A DNA stretch of 64,000 nt, from assembly GCA_024401335.1 (NCBI GenBank), contig JAKSLH010000001.1:248001-312000 (forward strand), given 5' to 3'. Under the pieces are notes generated by a model that searched no databases, had not been told where the DNA came from, and worked only from the letters and a program-made list of their open reading frames with translations. The stretch is from Bacteroidales bacterium. Its GTDB lineage: Bacteria > Bacteroidota > Bacteroidia > Bacteroidales > Marinilabiliaceae. Below, in pieces: positions 54,697 through 63,943 of the stretch (its first letter is position 1; each line of letters opens with the position of its first letter). The translations under genes were made by a program, and so were the position numbers.

Positions 54697-57456
54697 ATGA
54701 AACATTATTGTATCTTTAAGAAAATGACGTTTCTTCTGTGTGCGCTTTTTTCTTACTCTGCTATCAATGCCACTGGCTTCTTGCACGCCGACGGTAAGAA
54801 GGTTGTTGACATCAACGGTGAGGAGATTATCCTTCGCGGTCATGCACCTGGTGGATGGGTCCTCATGGAACCTTACATGATGGAGACTGGTGATTTCACC
54901 AACTCTCAGCATGAAATAAAAGCTAAAATCGAATCTCTTCTCGGTAAAGAGAATACCGAAGAATTCTACAAGAAATGGCACGCTAACGGTTTTACCGAAA
55001 ACGATGTCAAGATGCTTGCCGATTTCGGATTCAACAGCATCCGTCTCCCTCTTCACTACAACCTCTTCACCCTTCCTATCGAAGAGGAACCTGTCAAGGG
55101 CCAAAATACTTGGCTCGACTATGGCTTCGGCATTGTCGACGACGTTTTGTCTTGGTGTGAGAAATATCAGATCTACCTCATCCTCGATATGCACGCTACT
55201 CCTGGCGGTCAGGGTAAGGACTCGGCTATCTCCGACTACGACCCTTCTAAGAAGTCTCTCTGGGAAAGCACCGACAACCAAGATAAGCTCGTGGCTCTCT
55301 GGGTTAAACTTGCCGAACGCTACGCTGCCAAACAGTATATCGGTGGCTACGACCTCATCAACGAACCTAACTGGGCTTTCGATGGCGACAACCAGAACGG
55401 ATGCAACGAAAACAAAAACACTCAGATCTGGAACCTCTACAAGCGTCTCGTCGATGCTATCCGCGAGGTCGACCCAAACCACATGATGATCTTCGAAGGC
55501 AACTGCTGGTGCAACAACTTCAACGGCCTTCCTGACATCAACGACTGGGACAATAACCTCTGCCTCGAGTTCCACAAATACTGGACCATCAACGATGCGG
55601 GTTCTATACAGTTCATCACTAGCCTCCGCAACACTAAGAACGTTCCTGTTTGGTGCGGCGAATCTGGCGAAAACTCTAACCATTGGTACGCCGACGCTGT
55701 TCAGCTTTTCGAAGATAATGGTATCGGCTGGTCTTGGTGGACTTGGAAGAAGATAGGCTCAGTTACTGGCATCGGCACTATCCACGCTCCTGCCGGCTAC
55801 GAGACTCTAAAGAACTATTGGAGCGAGGGCGGCACAAAGCCTTCTCAGGAGTTCGCTACTAAGGTGATGTTCGACCTCGCCGAAGCTGCTCTCCTCGAAA
55901 ACGTAACTATCAACAAGGCTGTTGTCGACGCTCTCCTCCGTCAGCCTCACTCTGACGAACTGATGCCTTACGCCGACAATAAGATCCCTGGCAACATCTA
56001 TGCTGCCGACTTCGACCTCGGTCGCAATGGCATTGCCTACAACGATATCGATGGCTACCAGACTACCCACACTTCGGGCGGCGACTATGTCTCTTGGAAC
56101 CAAGGCTGGTCCTACAGAGCCGACGGTGTCGATGTCGAAGCTTGCAGCGATGCTAACTCTAACGGCTACAGCGTTGGATGGACTACTGCTGGCGAATGGA
56201 TGAAATATACTATCGACGTCGAGCAGACTGCTGCCTACAAGCTGACTATACGCTACGCTAGCAGCAATGCTTCTACTACTATGGCTTTCGAAGTCGATGG
56301 TGCCGCTATCTGTGCCGACGTGAAGATGGCTAGCACTAGCGGATGGCAGACTTGGAAGTCTGTCGAAGTGCCTAATGTTGTCCTCTCTGCAGGCAAGCAT
56401 GTCCTCAAGGTTACTACTGTAGCCGGCGGCGCTAACCTCAACTACTTTGCCTTCACCGACCCTCAGAATCTTAACACAGTAGATTTCATGGCTGTCTCGG
56501 CTACTACTGACGAAGACGGCACCGCTATCCGCCTCTCGCTCAACATGGACGTTGACGCCGCAAGTCTCAAGGCTTCCGACTTCACTGTCAAGTGCGACTC
56601 CAAGGAAATAACTATCGACGATGTCCAACTTAGTGACGAATCGCCTAAGGGCATCATTATAACTCTTGGCGACAAGATCTACTTCGACAATGTTGTGACG
56701 ATTAGCTGCGTTTCTTCTGCCGTTAAAAATACATCAGGAGACAACCTCGACGCACTGACCGACCTCAAGGTTACTAACGTTGCCCTGAAGCGCATTAACC
56801 TGCCTGGCACTATCAAGGTCGAAGACTACTATGCTCAGAGTGGTCTCTCTTTCGAGGCATGTGATGATAAGGTTGGAGAATGCAAGGAGAACTTCGGTTA
56901 TACTGATCCTGGCGACTACATCGACTTTATTGTCAACATTGCCGAGGCTGGCACCTACTCTCTCGAATACCGCATCGCTGCTCAGGCTGGTAACGGTAAG
57001 TTTGAAATACAACTCTATGACGACGAAGATAACAAGACTTCAGTCGGTACTTTCAATGTCAACGCTACAGGCGGATGGCAGACTTGGAAGTCGATGACTG
57101 GTTCTGTTGAATTGCCACAAGGCACCTACAAGATGCGCATTTACATCGTGAATAAAGAGTTCAACATGAACTGGTTCAAACTGGGCAAGTCAACTCCTAT
57201 TAAGGATCTCAAGGTTGTGAAGATGTTCACTACTTACCCTAACCCATGTCGTGAGGTCCTTAATGTCAACCTCACTTCCGATGCAAACAACGGCGATCTC
57301 TCTATCTGTGACATGAGCGGTAAGGTCTTCTACAGCCAGAAGGTCAATGGCGAAACGATTAGCATCGATATGTCTTCTTTCAAGGCTGGTATATATATCG
57401 TGAGTGTTCAGACTAAGTCTGCTAAATATGCTAAGCAGATCTCTGTGGAGAAATAA
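54697..57456 (+). CDS. Secreted GH5 endoglucanase-like enzyme with two CBM6 modules and a T9SS tail
   Basis: This 919-residue protein has a signal peptide (about 1-25). The GH5 barrel (about 26-385) has acid/base E223 in LINEPN and nucleophile E322 in WCGESGE. A CBM6 module follows (about 428-588, GYSVGWTTAGEWMKYTIDV), then an Ig-like domain (about 592-700) and a second CBM6 (about 705-835, NFGYTDPGDYIDF). The type A sorting domain of the type 9 secretion system ends the protein (about 848-919, NPCREVLNV...KAGIYIVSV). It is predicted to be exported and attached to or released from the surface to cut beta-glucan, mannan or xylan. Codon use is strikingly C-ending compared with neighbours. Confidence 0.88.
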   Translation: MKHYCIFKKMTFLLCALFSYSAINATGFLHADGKKVVDINGEEIILRGHAPGGWVLMEPYMMETGDFTNSQHEIKAKIESLLGKENTEEFYKKWHANGFTENDVKMLADFGFNSIRLPLHYNLFTLPIEEEPVKGQNTWLDYGFGIVDDVLSWCEKYQIYLILDMHATPGGQGKDSAISDYDPSKKSLWESTDNQDKLVALWVKLAERYAAKQYIGGYDLINEPNWAFDGDNQNGCNENKNTQIWNLYKRLVDAIREVDPNHMMIFEGNCWCNNFNGLPDINDWDNNLCLEFHKYWTINDAGSIQFITSLRNTKNVPVWCGESGENSNHWYADAVQLFEDNGIGWSWWTWKKIGSVTGIGTIHAPAGYETLKNYWSEGGTKPSQEFATKVMFDLAEAALLENVTINKAVVDALLRQPHSDELMPYADNKIPGNIYAADFDLGRNGIAYNDIDGYQTTHTSGGDYVSWNQGWSYRADGVDVEACSDANSNGYSVGWTTAGEWMKYTIDVEQTAAYKLTIRYASSNASTTMAFEVDGAAICADVKMASTSGWQTWKSVEVPNVVLSAGKHVLKVTTVAGGANLNYFAFTDPQNLNTVDFMAVSATTDEDGTAIRLSLNMDVDAASLKASDFTVKCDSKEITIDDVQLSDESPKGIIITLGDKIYFDNVVTISCVSSAVKNTSGDNLDALTDLKVTNVALKRINLPGTIKVEDYYAQSGLSFEACDDKVGECKENFGYTDPGDYIDFIVNIAEAGTYSLEYRIAAQAGNGKFEIQLYDDEDNKTSVGTFNVNATGGWQTWKSMTGSVELPQGTYKMRIYIVNKEFNMNWFKLGKSTPIKDLKVVKMFTTYPNPCREVLNVNLTSDANNGDLSICDMSGKVFYSQKVNGETISIDMSSFKAGIYIVSVQTKSAKYAKQISVEK

Positions 57457-57469
57457 GACATCTCTTATT

Positions 57470-57661
57470 ATGGCAAATACAGGAAAACCATGTGAGACAT
57501 GTAAGTTCAGAGCTAAGTACGATAAAGACCCAAAGTCGCTACTAGGAAGATTTTGGCGATGGCACATAAACTTCTGTCCAGGTTGGAAGGGCTATTTCGA
57601 TGTGCTCAACGAAGAAGAGAGGCAAGCCCTGAGAGACAAATATAAGTTTGATAAATATTAG
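57470..57661 (+). CDS. Small conserved protein with a C-x2-C-x20-H-x3-C pattern
   Basis: The gene encodes 63 basic, aromatic-rich residues, with Cys8, Cys11, His32 and Cys36 arranged like a zinc-binding site. It has a tryptophan cluster (FWRWHINFCPGWKGYF) and ends KYKFDKY. No signal peptide is present, so it is probably cytoplasmic. I recall similar short proteins in other Bacteroidales but no function. It starts 13 bases after the GH5 stop and probably shares its transcript, yet it has no obvious link to glycan breakdown. Confidence 0.75.
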   Translation: MANTGKPCETCKFRAKYDKDPKSLLGRFWRWHINFCPGWKGYFDVLNEEERQALRDKYKFDKY

Positions 57662-57715
57662 TAGAAGTTTTGAAAGGAATCATTGTGATTCGATTAACGT
57701 TTTGATTATATGAGA

Positions 57716-57756
57716 ACAGGCTGGATCTCCGTGATGGAGAGTCAGCCTGCTCTTTT
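57716..57756. terminator. Terminator between the small protein and GH31
   Basis: CAGGCTG (57717-57723) pairs with CAGCCTG (57743-57749) around an inner TCTCC/GGAGA, followed by TTTTT on the plus strand. It probably serves both convergent genes. Confidence 0.8.
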
Positions 57757-57788
57757 TATTGTAAACATTCCCCGTCTTGCTATAGTCA

Positions 57789-60200
57789 CTATTTCACAAC
57801 GACCTTGTTGGCGTTGTATTTGACGTCTTTTTCAATTCCACCGACAACCTTGACGTGGAAGGTTCGTTCTGTAATCATCCCAGCAAATGAGCCTGTACGT
57901 TTCCCTATGGTGAGTGTCTTTCGCTTGTCGTCCCAACGGAATTCTATAGTCGAGTATTCACCCTTCTCATAGTTGTAGTTGTCGCCTTCATCCTCATAGA
58001 GAGTGAATGTTGCATCCGCACCAGGATACACCACTATGTCGAGGTCGGCCCAGTCGGCTATGTTGGCATACTGCACATCCTTGGTGCAGAGAGGAAGGAT
58101 AGTGCCTGCCTTGATGTATACAGGACAATGGGCAATAGTTGCATCGGCACTGACGGTCTGACCACCATTGTACTTCTGATTGGTATAGAAGTCAAACCAA
58201 GATGCTCCAGATGGAAGATAAACGTCGTATCTCTTTTGCGCACTCCAATCTGCCGTGTAGCCTTCTTGATAGAGTGTCTTGTTGTCACGGTCCCAGCCCG
58301 ACATCTCATTTGTCTCGTTGGGCGTCTCAGGAGTGTAAAGAGCATTGACAACAGGGGCTACGAGGATAGAACGACCGAACATGAACTCACGGTTATTATC
58401 CCAAACATTCCTGTCGTCCTTAAAATCCATCATGAGAGCACGCATGAACGAATCGTCGTTGTGGCTCACCTGCCAGCTTGTGCTATAGATATATGGTAGG
58501 AGCTTATAGCGTAGTTTTACCGAAGTGAGAAGAGCGTCATAAATAGGCTCTCCTGGCTTGCCGAAATGATACAGCTCGCGATAGACCTCTGTGCCATGGC
58601 TTCGCATCATAGGTGAGAAAACACCGAACTGCATCCATCGAACATATAGTTCCTGATAGAGAGGATTGTTGCAGGCAGTCTGGTCGAGAGATGTCTTGTT
58701 GTAGGCATTGGCAAAGAAGCCGCCAAGGTCGGTGTTGACATTCGGATTGGCTGTGAGCGTATAGTTGAGGCAGATAGGTATCTGCTTGCGGAACGAATCC
58801 CAAGAAGAACCTACATCACCACTCCATGTGTTAGCACCAGTGCGCTGCTGACCTGCGAAGTAACTGCGAGTCAGAATGAATACTCGCTTCGATGGGTCTT
58901 CTGCACGTTGCTTGTCGTAGATGCCCTCTACTGTGCAGAGCGGGAAAGCATTACGCACCAATCGCCACGAGCCGAGAAAATCATCGCCTGTTTGTGGATT
59001 TGTTATCATCTTGACCTCGTCAAGGTCAGAGTCGGGCCAATACAGATGGTCTGGGTCGGTAGAGTCCATCCACCATGCATCGATGCCTAGGCTATGCAGG
59101 CGCTTGAGATTATCCCAGTAGATGTCGCGTGCAGTCTGGCTATACGGATCATAACAACGAACACCACTTGGATAATCCATGTTTGGTGGCCAAGAAGAGA
59201 GGCCGCTCATAGGCCATGTCTGGAAACTATAGAGGAGATCCTTCTCTGCAAGTTGACGATAAGCCTTAGTGTGCGGACCGAAGCTCGCCCAGATACTGAT
59301 TGACATGTGAGCATTTGACTCATGTACATGGTCAATCATCTGCTTATAATCTGCAAAATCCTCATTCAGAAACTCCATGGCATTCCATAGGTAGTTGTTG
59401 CCCCAATATTGCCAATCCTGAATGATGCCGTCAAAAGGCACACCCGTCTTGCGGTATGTATCAACAACTTCTAATAATTCGCGCGACGATTTATAACGCT
59501 CACGGCTCTGGTGAAACCCGTATGTCCATAGAGGCAGCATAGGCACGTGACCTGTGAGGTGACGCATCTCGGCAATCACGCCATCGGCCGATTGACCATA
59601 CATGAAGTAGTAGTCGACTTTTGAACCAACCTGTGATTCGAGCGAGAGCTGGTTGTCGGCATCTTTGAGCTGAGTGGGCGAATAGTTGTCCCAATAGACG
59701 CCATATCCCTTTATGCTCTGGAAGATATTGGCAAAATCCTCGAGATTCGTCTGAATCATAAGGCGGTCTTCACCACGCAGATTCATCTTGCCGTTCTGCA
59801 TCATGCCGATGCCATAGATAGCTTCGTCAGCATCGAGAGCGAAAGACTGGCGCACCTTATATCGGCCAGCATCTGGCCCCGTTGTGATAGGAGTGAAAGC
59901 ATGGCTTGCTTCACGTAGAAGGATGTTGCCTTTGCGGTCGGAAAAAGATACATTCTGAGTCTGAAGATCAACTGTTACGGTAAGATCGGAAGACGAATAT
60001 GATACGGTATTCCCGTTGTTGATGACTTTAGTCTTTACATTCGACGGGTTAGCCTTGACAACAAGCGACAGGCCAGTATCATGGCTCATGTCGGGAGCGT
60101 TCTTGGTGATGCGAACAATAGAAGGAGTGTAGAAAACAACATCCTGTGCATAAGATGCAATCGCCGACAAGAGCGCAACGAGTAATAAATTCATTTTCAT
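57789..60200 (-). CDS. GH31 family glycosidase, probable alpha-xylosidase
   Basis: This 803-residue secreted enzyme has a signal peptide ending SYAQ. The GH31 barrel has FDGIIQDWQYWG, the nucleophile D379 in WWMDSTDPD and the acid/base D462 in TWSGDVGSSWD. A C-terminal beta-sandwich includes FTLYEDEGDNYNYEKGEYSTIEF. The WWxDxxxPD nucleophile block is the form seen in Bacteroidota alpha-xylosidases, so release of alpha-xylose from xyloglucan or decorated xylan is likely. It has its own promoter and stands outside the main xylan operons. Confidence 0.85.
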   Translation of the reverse strand: MKMNLLLVALLSAIASYAQDVVFYTPSIVRITKNAPDMSHDTGLSLVVKANPSNVKTKVINNGNTVSYSSSDLTVTVDLQTQNVSFSDRKGNILLREASHAFTPITTGPDAGRYKVRQSFALDADEAIYGIGMMQNGKMNLRGEDRLMIQTNLEDFANIFQSIKGYGVYWDNYSPTQLKDADNQLSLESQVGSKVDYYFMYGQSADGVIAEMRHLTGHVPMLPLWTYGFHQSRERYKSSRELLEVVDTYRKTGVPFDGIIQDWQYWGNNYLWNAMEFLNEDFADYKQMIDHVHESNAHMSISIWASFGPHTKAYRQLAEKDLLYSFQTWPMSGLSSWPPNMDYPSGVRCYDPYSQTARDIYWDNLKRLHSLGIDAWWMDSTDPDHLYWPDSDLDEVKMITNPQTGDDFLGSWRLVRNAFPLCTVEGIYDKQRAEDPSKRVFILTRSYFAGQQRTGANTWSGDVGSSWDSFRKQIPICLNYTLTANPNVNTDLGGFFANAYNKTSLDQTACNNPLYQELYVRWMQFGVFSPMMRSHGTEVYRELYHFGKPGEPIYDALLTSVKLRYKLLPYIYSTSWQVSHNDDSFMRALMMDFKDDRNVWDNNREFMFGRSILVAPVVNALYTPETPNETNEMSGWDRDNKTLYQEGYTADWSAQKRYDVYLPSGASWFDFYTNQKYNGGQTVSADATIAHCPVYIKAGTILPLCTKDVQYANIADWADLDIVVYPGADATFTLYEDEGDNYNYEKGEYSTIEFRWDDKRKTLTIGKRTGSFAGMITERTFHVKVVGGIEKDVKYNANKVVVK

Positions 60201-60232
60201 GCCAATAATCCTTAATGATTTGTATTCGGTCA

Positions 60233-60240
60233 CAAATATA
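60233..60240 (-). promoter_or_regulatory. -7 element of the GH31 promoter
   Basis: The minus strand reads TATATTTG, 32 bases before the GH31 start. Confidence 0.5.
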
Positions 60241-60367
60241 GTAGATAAAAGGATATGACACAGCTATTTCGTCTGATATCTATTTAAAAAAACAAATCCG
60301 CAATTGAGTTTTTTGCCTCACCCAATATCGGCCGACCCTAACCGACGCCGAGCCCACCATAAACCAA

Positions 60368-60408
60368 AGCGAGCCGACCGCACTCCATGGCCAGCTCGCT
60401 GTTTTGTT
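60368..60408. terminator. Terminator-like hairpin after the HTH gene
   Basis: AGCGAGC (60368-60374) pairs with GCTCGCT (60394-60400), followed by GTTTTGTT on the plus strand. It lies just past the 3' end of the minus-strand HTH gene. Confidence 0.5.
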
Positions 60409-60439
60409 CTTCCTGCAACGTATGTAAAACGAATACTTA

Positions 60440-60991
60440 CTATCTTATAAACTCCAACAATGCTACTCCATTCCCCGTTAATATCCATCTGCCATCTTTA
60501 CGTCCTCCCTCTCTATATAGCAATCCCTTCTCCTTTAATGTCTTTATGTCATTTCTGATAGTCCTGTCTGTCGTCCCCGTCTTATCGGCAATTTCCTGTG
60601 TCGTTATTAGGAAATTAGCACTTATTATTTTTAGTATATCTGCCTGTCTTTCAGTAAATTCTTTTAGGAAATCTTTTAGGAAATCATTGTTTCTTGCAAA
60701 GATGTAGCCACGAAGCGAAGTAGCCTTGCCCGGATTCTTGTCGTATTCAGCCTTGTACAAATCGTACTGATCGCTGCCCGGACCCAACTTCATGATTCTT
60801 GACACCTGCTGGGTGACAGTCTTAAACTTGTCCTGGATATCGAGCTGTGTCACAGTCGGATCACCAGTGTAAGGATTCACGATGCGGTTGAGGTAGTATC
60901 GACCATTGCGCTTTGCGAAGTAAGCAGAATCCTGCTTGTTGACCTTTCCCTGAAGCGCCTCTACAGGGAAAGCTAGTGTTGCCTTGCTCAT
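60440..60991 (-). CDS. Chimeric protein: conserved Bacteroidales N-terminus joined to a DeoR-type HTH
   Basis: In this 183-residue protein, residues 1-108 (MSKATLAFPVEALQGKV, then NGRYYLNRIVNPYTGDP) resemble a conserved Bacteroidales hypothetical protein. After RGYIFARNN the sequence changes to a winged helix (about 118-183, ITTQEIADKTGTTDRTIRNDIKTL) like the C-terminal ends of AlbA_2/Fic-type proteins. It may be a genuine small regulator or the joined remains of two genes. The start at 60991 is chosen because upstream residues lose family character. Confidence 0.6.
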   Translation of the reverse strand: MSKATLAFPVEALQGKVNKQDSAYFAKRNGRYYLNRIVNPYTGDPTVTQLDIQDKFKTVTQQVSRIMKLGPGSDQYDLYKAEYDKNPGKATSLRGYIFARNNDFLKDFLKEFTERQADILKIISANFLITTQEIADKTGTTDRTIRNDIKTLKEKGLLYREGGRKDGRWILTGNGVALLEFIR

Positions 60992-61107
60992 TTTCTTTCC
61001 GTTTTTATTGGTTTCTGATGTCGCAAAGTTCACCAGCCAATCCAAGTCACTTGCCCTATCTTGTCCCATCTTTCTCAATGTTGCTATTTGTTTCTATATG
61101 TAGTCCT

Positions 61108-61359
61108 TCAGTACTCGAACTCATGAACATTCAAACATGCCGCAACATAATCCCTATAAACGCGGTCAATCCACTCTATCGTCACAAAACTAGCCAAATC
61201 CCTATAAAGCACATTTCCCTTAGCACAAATGCTAAAATCCTCATGAGTAGAACGACGATAATAAATCCGAACATTCCAAACATCCTTACTCAATTCGAGT
61301 GATAGGTGTAGCATGTACTTTACGCCATCTACTGTCACTATTTTATCTCGTGAAATCAT
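61108..61359 (-). CDS. Hypothetical protein
   Basis: The gene encodes an 83-residue protein with no signal peptide and no family I recognise. It has alternating beta-like strands (KIVTVDGVKYMLHLSLELS, WNVRIYYRR) and an aromatic C-terminus. It lies upstream of the chimeric HTH gene on the same strand, with 116 bases between them. Confidence 0.5.
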   Translation of the reverse strand: MISRDKIVTVDGVKYMLHLSLELSKDVWNVRIYYRRSTHEDFSICAKGNVLYRDLASFVTIEWIDRVYRDYVAACLNVHEFEY

Positions 61360-61470
61360 AGTTGTAATATTTTTTTGACAAAGATGAGATCAATAACTCA
61401 CACACTTGCCCTATCTTGTTCGACAAGAATCAATAAAGCATAACGTTGTTAGATGAAAAATAGGCGAAAA

Positions 61471-61502
61471 TTACCTGTATTTGGTAACTTTCTGTATCTT
61501 TG
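61471..61502 (+). promoter_or_regulatory. higBA promoter with a TTACC-N7-GGTAA dyad
   Basis: TATCTTTG at 61495-61502 is a good -7 element. Just upstream, TTACC (61471-61475) and GGTAA (61483-61487) form an inverted repeat where the -33 region should be. Antitoxins of this class usually repress their own promoter through such sites. Confidence 0.5.
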
Positions 61503-61525
61503 CCTCGTCTAATATCATTGTAACT

Positions 61526-61846
61526 ATGATAGTCGAATTTCAAGACGAAGATTTAAAAGAACTTATTGAGAAAGGGAAAAACAACAAATACAAGAAGTTG
61601 TCCAAAGATCGCAAATTCATAATACAACTTGTGTCTGTGTATAATCGATTGATAAGTGTCGATAATGCAAGTGAACTAAAGGTATTCAGTTCTCTTCATT
61701 ATGAGAAACTCAAAAACAATTACTCAGGCAAAAGTTCAGTCAGAATTGTCAACGGCAGGGTTGAACGTTTGATATTCGAAGAATTTGACGGAGGTATACG
61801 TATTGTTTTGTTGGAATTAAATGAAGATCATTATGGAAACAAGTAA
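61526..61846 (+). CDS. higB: HigB/RelE-type toxin
   Basis: This 106-residue basic protein has the RelE/HigB ribosome-dependent mRNA interferase layout. KNNKYKKLSKDRKFIIQLVSVYNRL forms the helical half, and SSLHYEKLKNNYSGKSSVRIVNGRVERLIF the beta sheet. The toxin gene comes first, as in higBA operons, and its end overlaps the antitoxin start by 26 bases. ATG 61526 is chosen because it follows the promoter at 61495. Confidence 0.8.
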   Translation: MIVEFQDEDLKELIEKGKNNKYKKLSKDRKFIIQLVSVYNRLISVDNASELKVFSSLHYEKLKNNYSGKSSVRIVNGRVERLIFEEFDGGIRIVLLELNEDHYGNK

Positions 61847-62924
61847 CAAAATCACTCCATTCGTAGCCGTTGCTCCTGGTGCAACAATCAAGGAGGAGCT
61901 TGTTGCGCGTGGTATTAAGCAGAAAGAATTTGCAGCCCTTATCGGCATGCAAACAACCCATTTCAGCGAACTCGTCAATGGAAAACGAGACATCACTCCA
62001 GCCATTGCCGACAAACTGGAAATTCAGCTCGGCATACCTGCTAAGTTTTGGGTCCGTCTTCAGGCTGAGTATGACTATGATCGTCAGGTCATTATGCAAC
62101 GCGATATCGAAGAGCAAAAGGCACAACTCCTGATAGCAGAATATAATCAGAAGATTGATGTCAACTTGCTTTTGCGTAAGGTTAATAGCAAGGCTTCCAC
62201 TTTCACTGAGAAGCTGGCTGTCCTCACTGATGTTTTTCGCTTGCCTAAGCCTGCTGTCTTGATTTACGAGCAAGGACGATTCCATAAATCCGACAAAGTT
62301 GGCACTGACGAACGTGCTATTCTAACATGGACAATCCTTGCACGACATGCGGCAACCCAGCAAAATGTCAATGGCAAATACGATGCCGAGGACAATACTC
62401 TCGTCGATCAGTTAGCCTCTGTTTTAAATAGCAATAGTGGGAATGTCATTCAGCTTGTGACCGATATTATGGCCAATCATGGCATTCGCTTTTGTGTCGA
62501 GAAGAAAATACCCAATGCCAGTGTTGATGGCTACTCTTTTATTGCAGCAGACGGAGTGCCATCTGTCGTTGTTACTATGCGCTTTAATCGTATCGACAAT
62601 CTGGCTTTTGCCATAATGCACGAAATAGGTCATCTCAAGCTCCATTTCGACGACACCAAAACTTCATTCATTAATATTTCCGAAGACACAAAGGAAGAAA
62701 ACGAAGCGAACAAATTTGCCAGCTCAGTACTTGTTCCTGATCATATATGGCGCAGTCGTCCGAAGGTTGCCGTTAATCCGCGTAACATTCAAACAGAGTA
62801 CGGGAAATGGGCAGAACGAAATGGATTAAACAGATGGGTTGTTTTGGGCCGCATCGCTCATGAAACTGGAATGTACAAATTCACACAAGACAACACCCGC
62901 CTTGTTAGTGGTTTTGACGTGTAA
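61821..62924 (+). CDS. higA: HigA antitoxin fused to an ImmA/IrrE metallopeptidase domain
   Basis: This 367-residue protein starts with a HigA-type XRE helix-turn-helix (about 18-80, GIKQKEFAALIGMQTTHFSELVNGKR). A linker leads to an ImmA/IrrE (COG2856) domain with the zinc motif HEIGH in AIMHEIGHLKLHFDD near 275. A downstream conserved acidic motif (EENEANKFASSVLVP) supplies the third ligand. The antitoxin half should bind HigB and repress the promoter, and the peptidase half could cleave the antitoxin or another regulator. Either ATG 61821 or 61830 may be the start. Confidence 0.85.
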   Translation: MKIIMETSNKITPFVAVAPGATIKEELVARGIKQKEFAALIGMQTTHFSELVNGKRDITPAIADKLEIQLGIPAKFWVRLQAEYDYDRQVIMQRDIEEQKAQLLIAEYNQKIDVNLLLRKVNSKASTFTEKLAVLTDVFRLPKPAVLIYEQGRFHKSDKVGTDERAILTWTILARHAATQQNVNGKYDAEDNTLVDQLASVLNSNSGNVIQLVTDIMANHGIRFCVEKKIPNASVDGYSFIAADGVPSVVVTMRFNRIDNLAFAIMHEIGHLKLHFDDTKTSFINISEDTKEENEANKFASSVLVPDHIWRSRPKVAVNPRNIQTEYGKWAERNGLNRWVVLGRIAHETGMYKFTQDNTRLVSGFDV

Positions 62925-62968
62925 TTATTAGAATACATTGCTTGCTTGTTTTTATAAAAATCAATTGT

Positions 62969-63862
62969 ATGAAGAAATTATTTACTCTTATATCATTAGG
63001 ACTCCTCGTTACTAATGTTTGGTCTCAAAATACAGAGAACGGTCACGAGTATGTTGATTTAGGACTCCCTAGTAAAACGCTTTGGGCAACAACGAATATT
63101 GGTGCTGATGGTCCCGAAAAATTTGGATGGTATTTTGCCTGGGGAGAGATAGAGCGTAAAGACGACTACAGGTGGCGCACATACCTATGGATGAATCATA
63201 GCATAAATTCCGAAGAAGGTTGCAACAAGTACACCTTTGCCGACAACCAGACAAGCTGCTCATGGTACAACTCCGATGGAGTATTTATCGGTGACAACAA
63301 AAAAGAACTTGATAGCGATGATGATGTTGCTGCTATCATTTGGGGTGGCAATTGGAGAATACCCTCACTTGAGCAACAGCAAGAATTATTGAGCAACTGC
63401 TACTGGGTATGGACAACTATTTATGACAGCAATAAGGTAAATGGATACATAGTCTTCAAAGCAAAAAGAGAAAGTGACAAGGGAGTCATTACTAAGACTT
63501 CTTCGTCTGATTACAATGTTGATGCTGATGTCCATCTATTCCTTCCCGCCGCAGGAAATCGTTATCAATTGAATTACAATGAAACTGGTCAAGCCGGTTT
63601 TTATTGGTCGCGAACGATTGGTACTTATGATTCTCAATGCGCTATGTACATGAAAATTGGTGCATCTACAGCAAGTTGTGATTATCACTTCCGTTGTCAT
63701 GGCAATTCTGTTCGTCCTGTCTACAAAATTAGTGGTGTGCCTACAGCCGTTGACATTACCAAGGCCGACATGACAACGAAGATTGTTAAGACTATCGAAA
63801 ACGGTCACATTGTCATCATCCGCAATGGCGAACGCTACGACATAGCAGGTCGCAAGCTCTAA
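62969..63862 (+). CDS. FISUMP/Fib_succ_major domain secreted protein
   Basis: This 297-residue protein has a signal peptide (ending VWSQ). A Bacteroidota/Fibrobacter major-paralogous-type domain follows, with HEYVDLGLPSKTLWATTNIGA and YFAWGE near 20-70. IWGGNWRIPSLEQQQELL, YWSRT and HGNSVRPVYK come later. The protein ends with a short conserved tail (IENGHIVIIRNGERYDIAGRKL) like that of many exported Prevotella proteins, and not a full T9SS domain. The function of this lectin-like fold family is unknown. It is a single gene with a downstream terminator. Confidence 0.75.
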   Translation: MKKLFTLISLGLLVTNVWSQNTENGHEYVDLGLPSKTLWATTNIGADGPEKFGWYFAWGEIERKDDYRWRTYLWMNHSINSEEGCNKYTFADNQTSCSWYNSDGVFIGDNKKELDSDDDVAAIIWGGNWRIPSLEQQQELLSNCYWVWTTIYDSNKVNGYIVFKAKRESDKGVITKTSSSDYNVDADVHLFLPAAGNRYQLNYNETGQAGFYWSRTIGTYDSQCAMYMKIGASTASCDYHFRCHGNSVRPVYKISGVPTAVDITKADMTTKIVKTIENGHIVIIRNGERYDIAGRKL

Positions 63863-63902
63863 AATGTTTTTAGGTGGGAGAAGTCTCTCCCTGCCTTCAG
63901 CC

Positions 63903-63943
63903 AAAAAAAGACTATGCTGGTTAACACTAGCATGGTCTTTTTT
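63903..63943 (+). terminator. Terminator after the FISUMP-like gene
   Basis: AAAGACTATGCT pairs with AGCATGGTCTTT (one G-U pair) and is followed by T residues. Confidence 0.85.

Noticed and set aside
54661-55683. Long antisense ORF (340 codons) opposite the GH5 gene
   Set aside because: It is fully inside a clear GH5 coding region. It comes from the C-ending codon bias of that gene and shows no recognisable domain.
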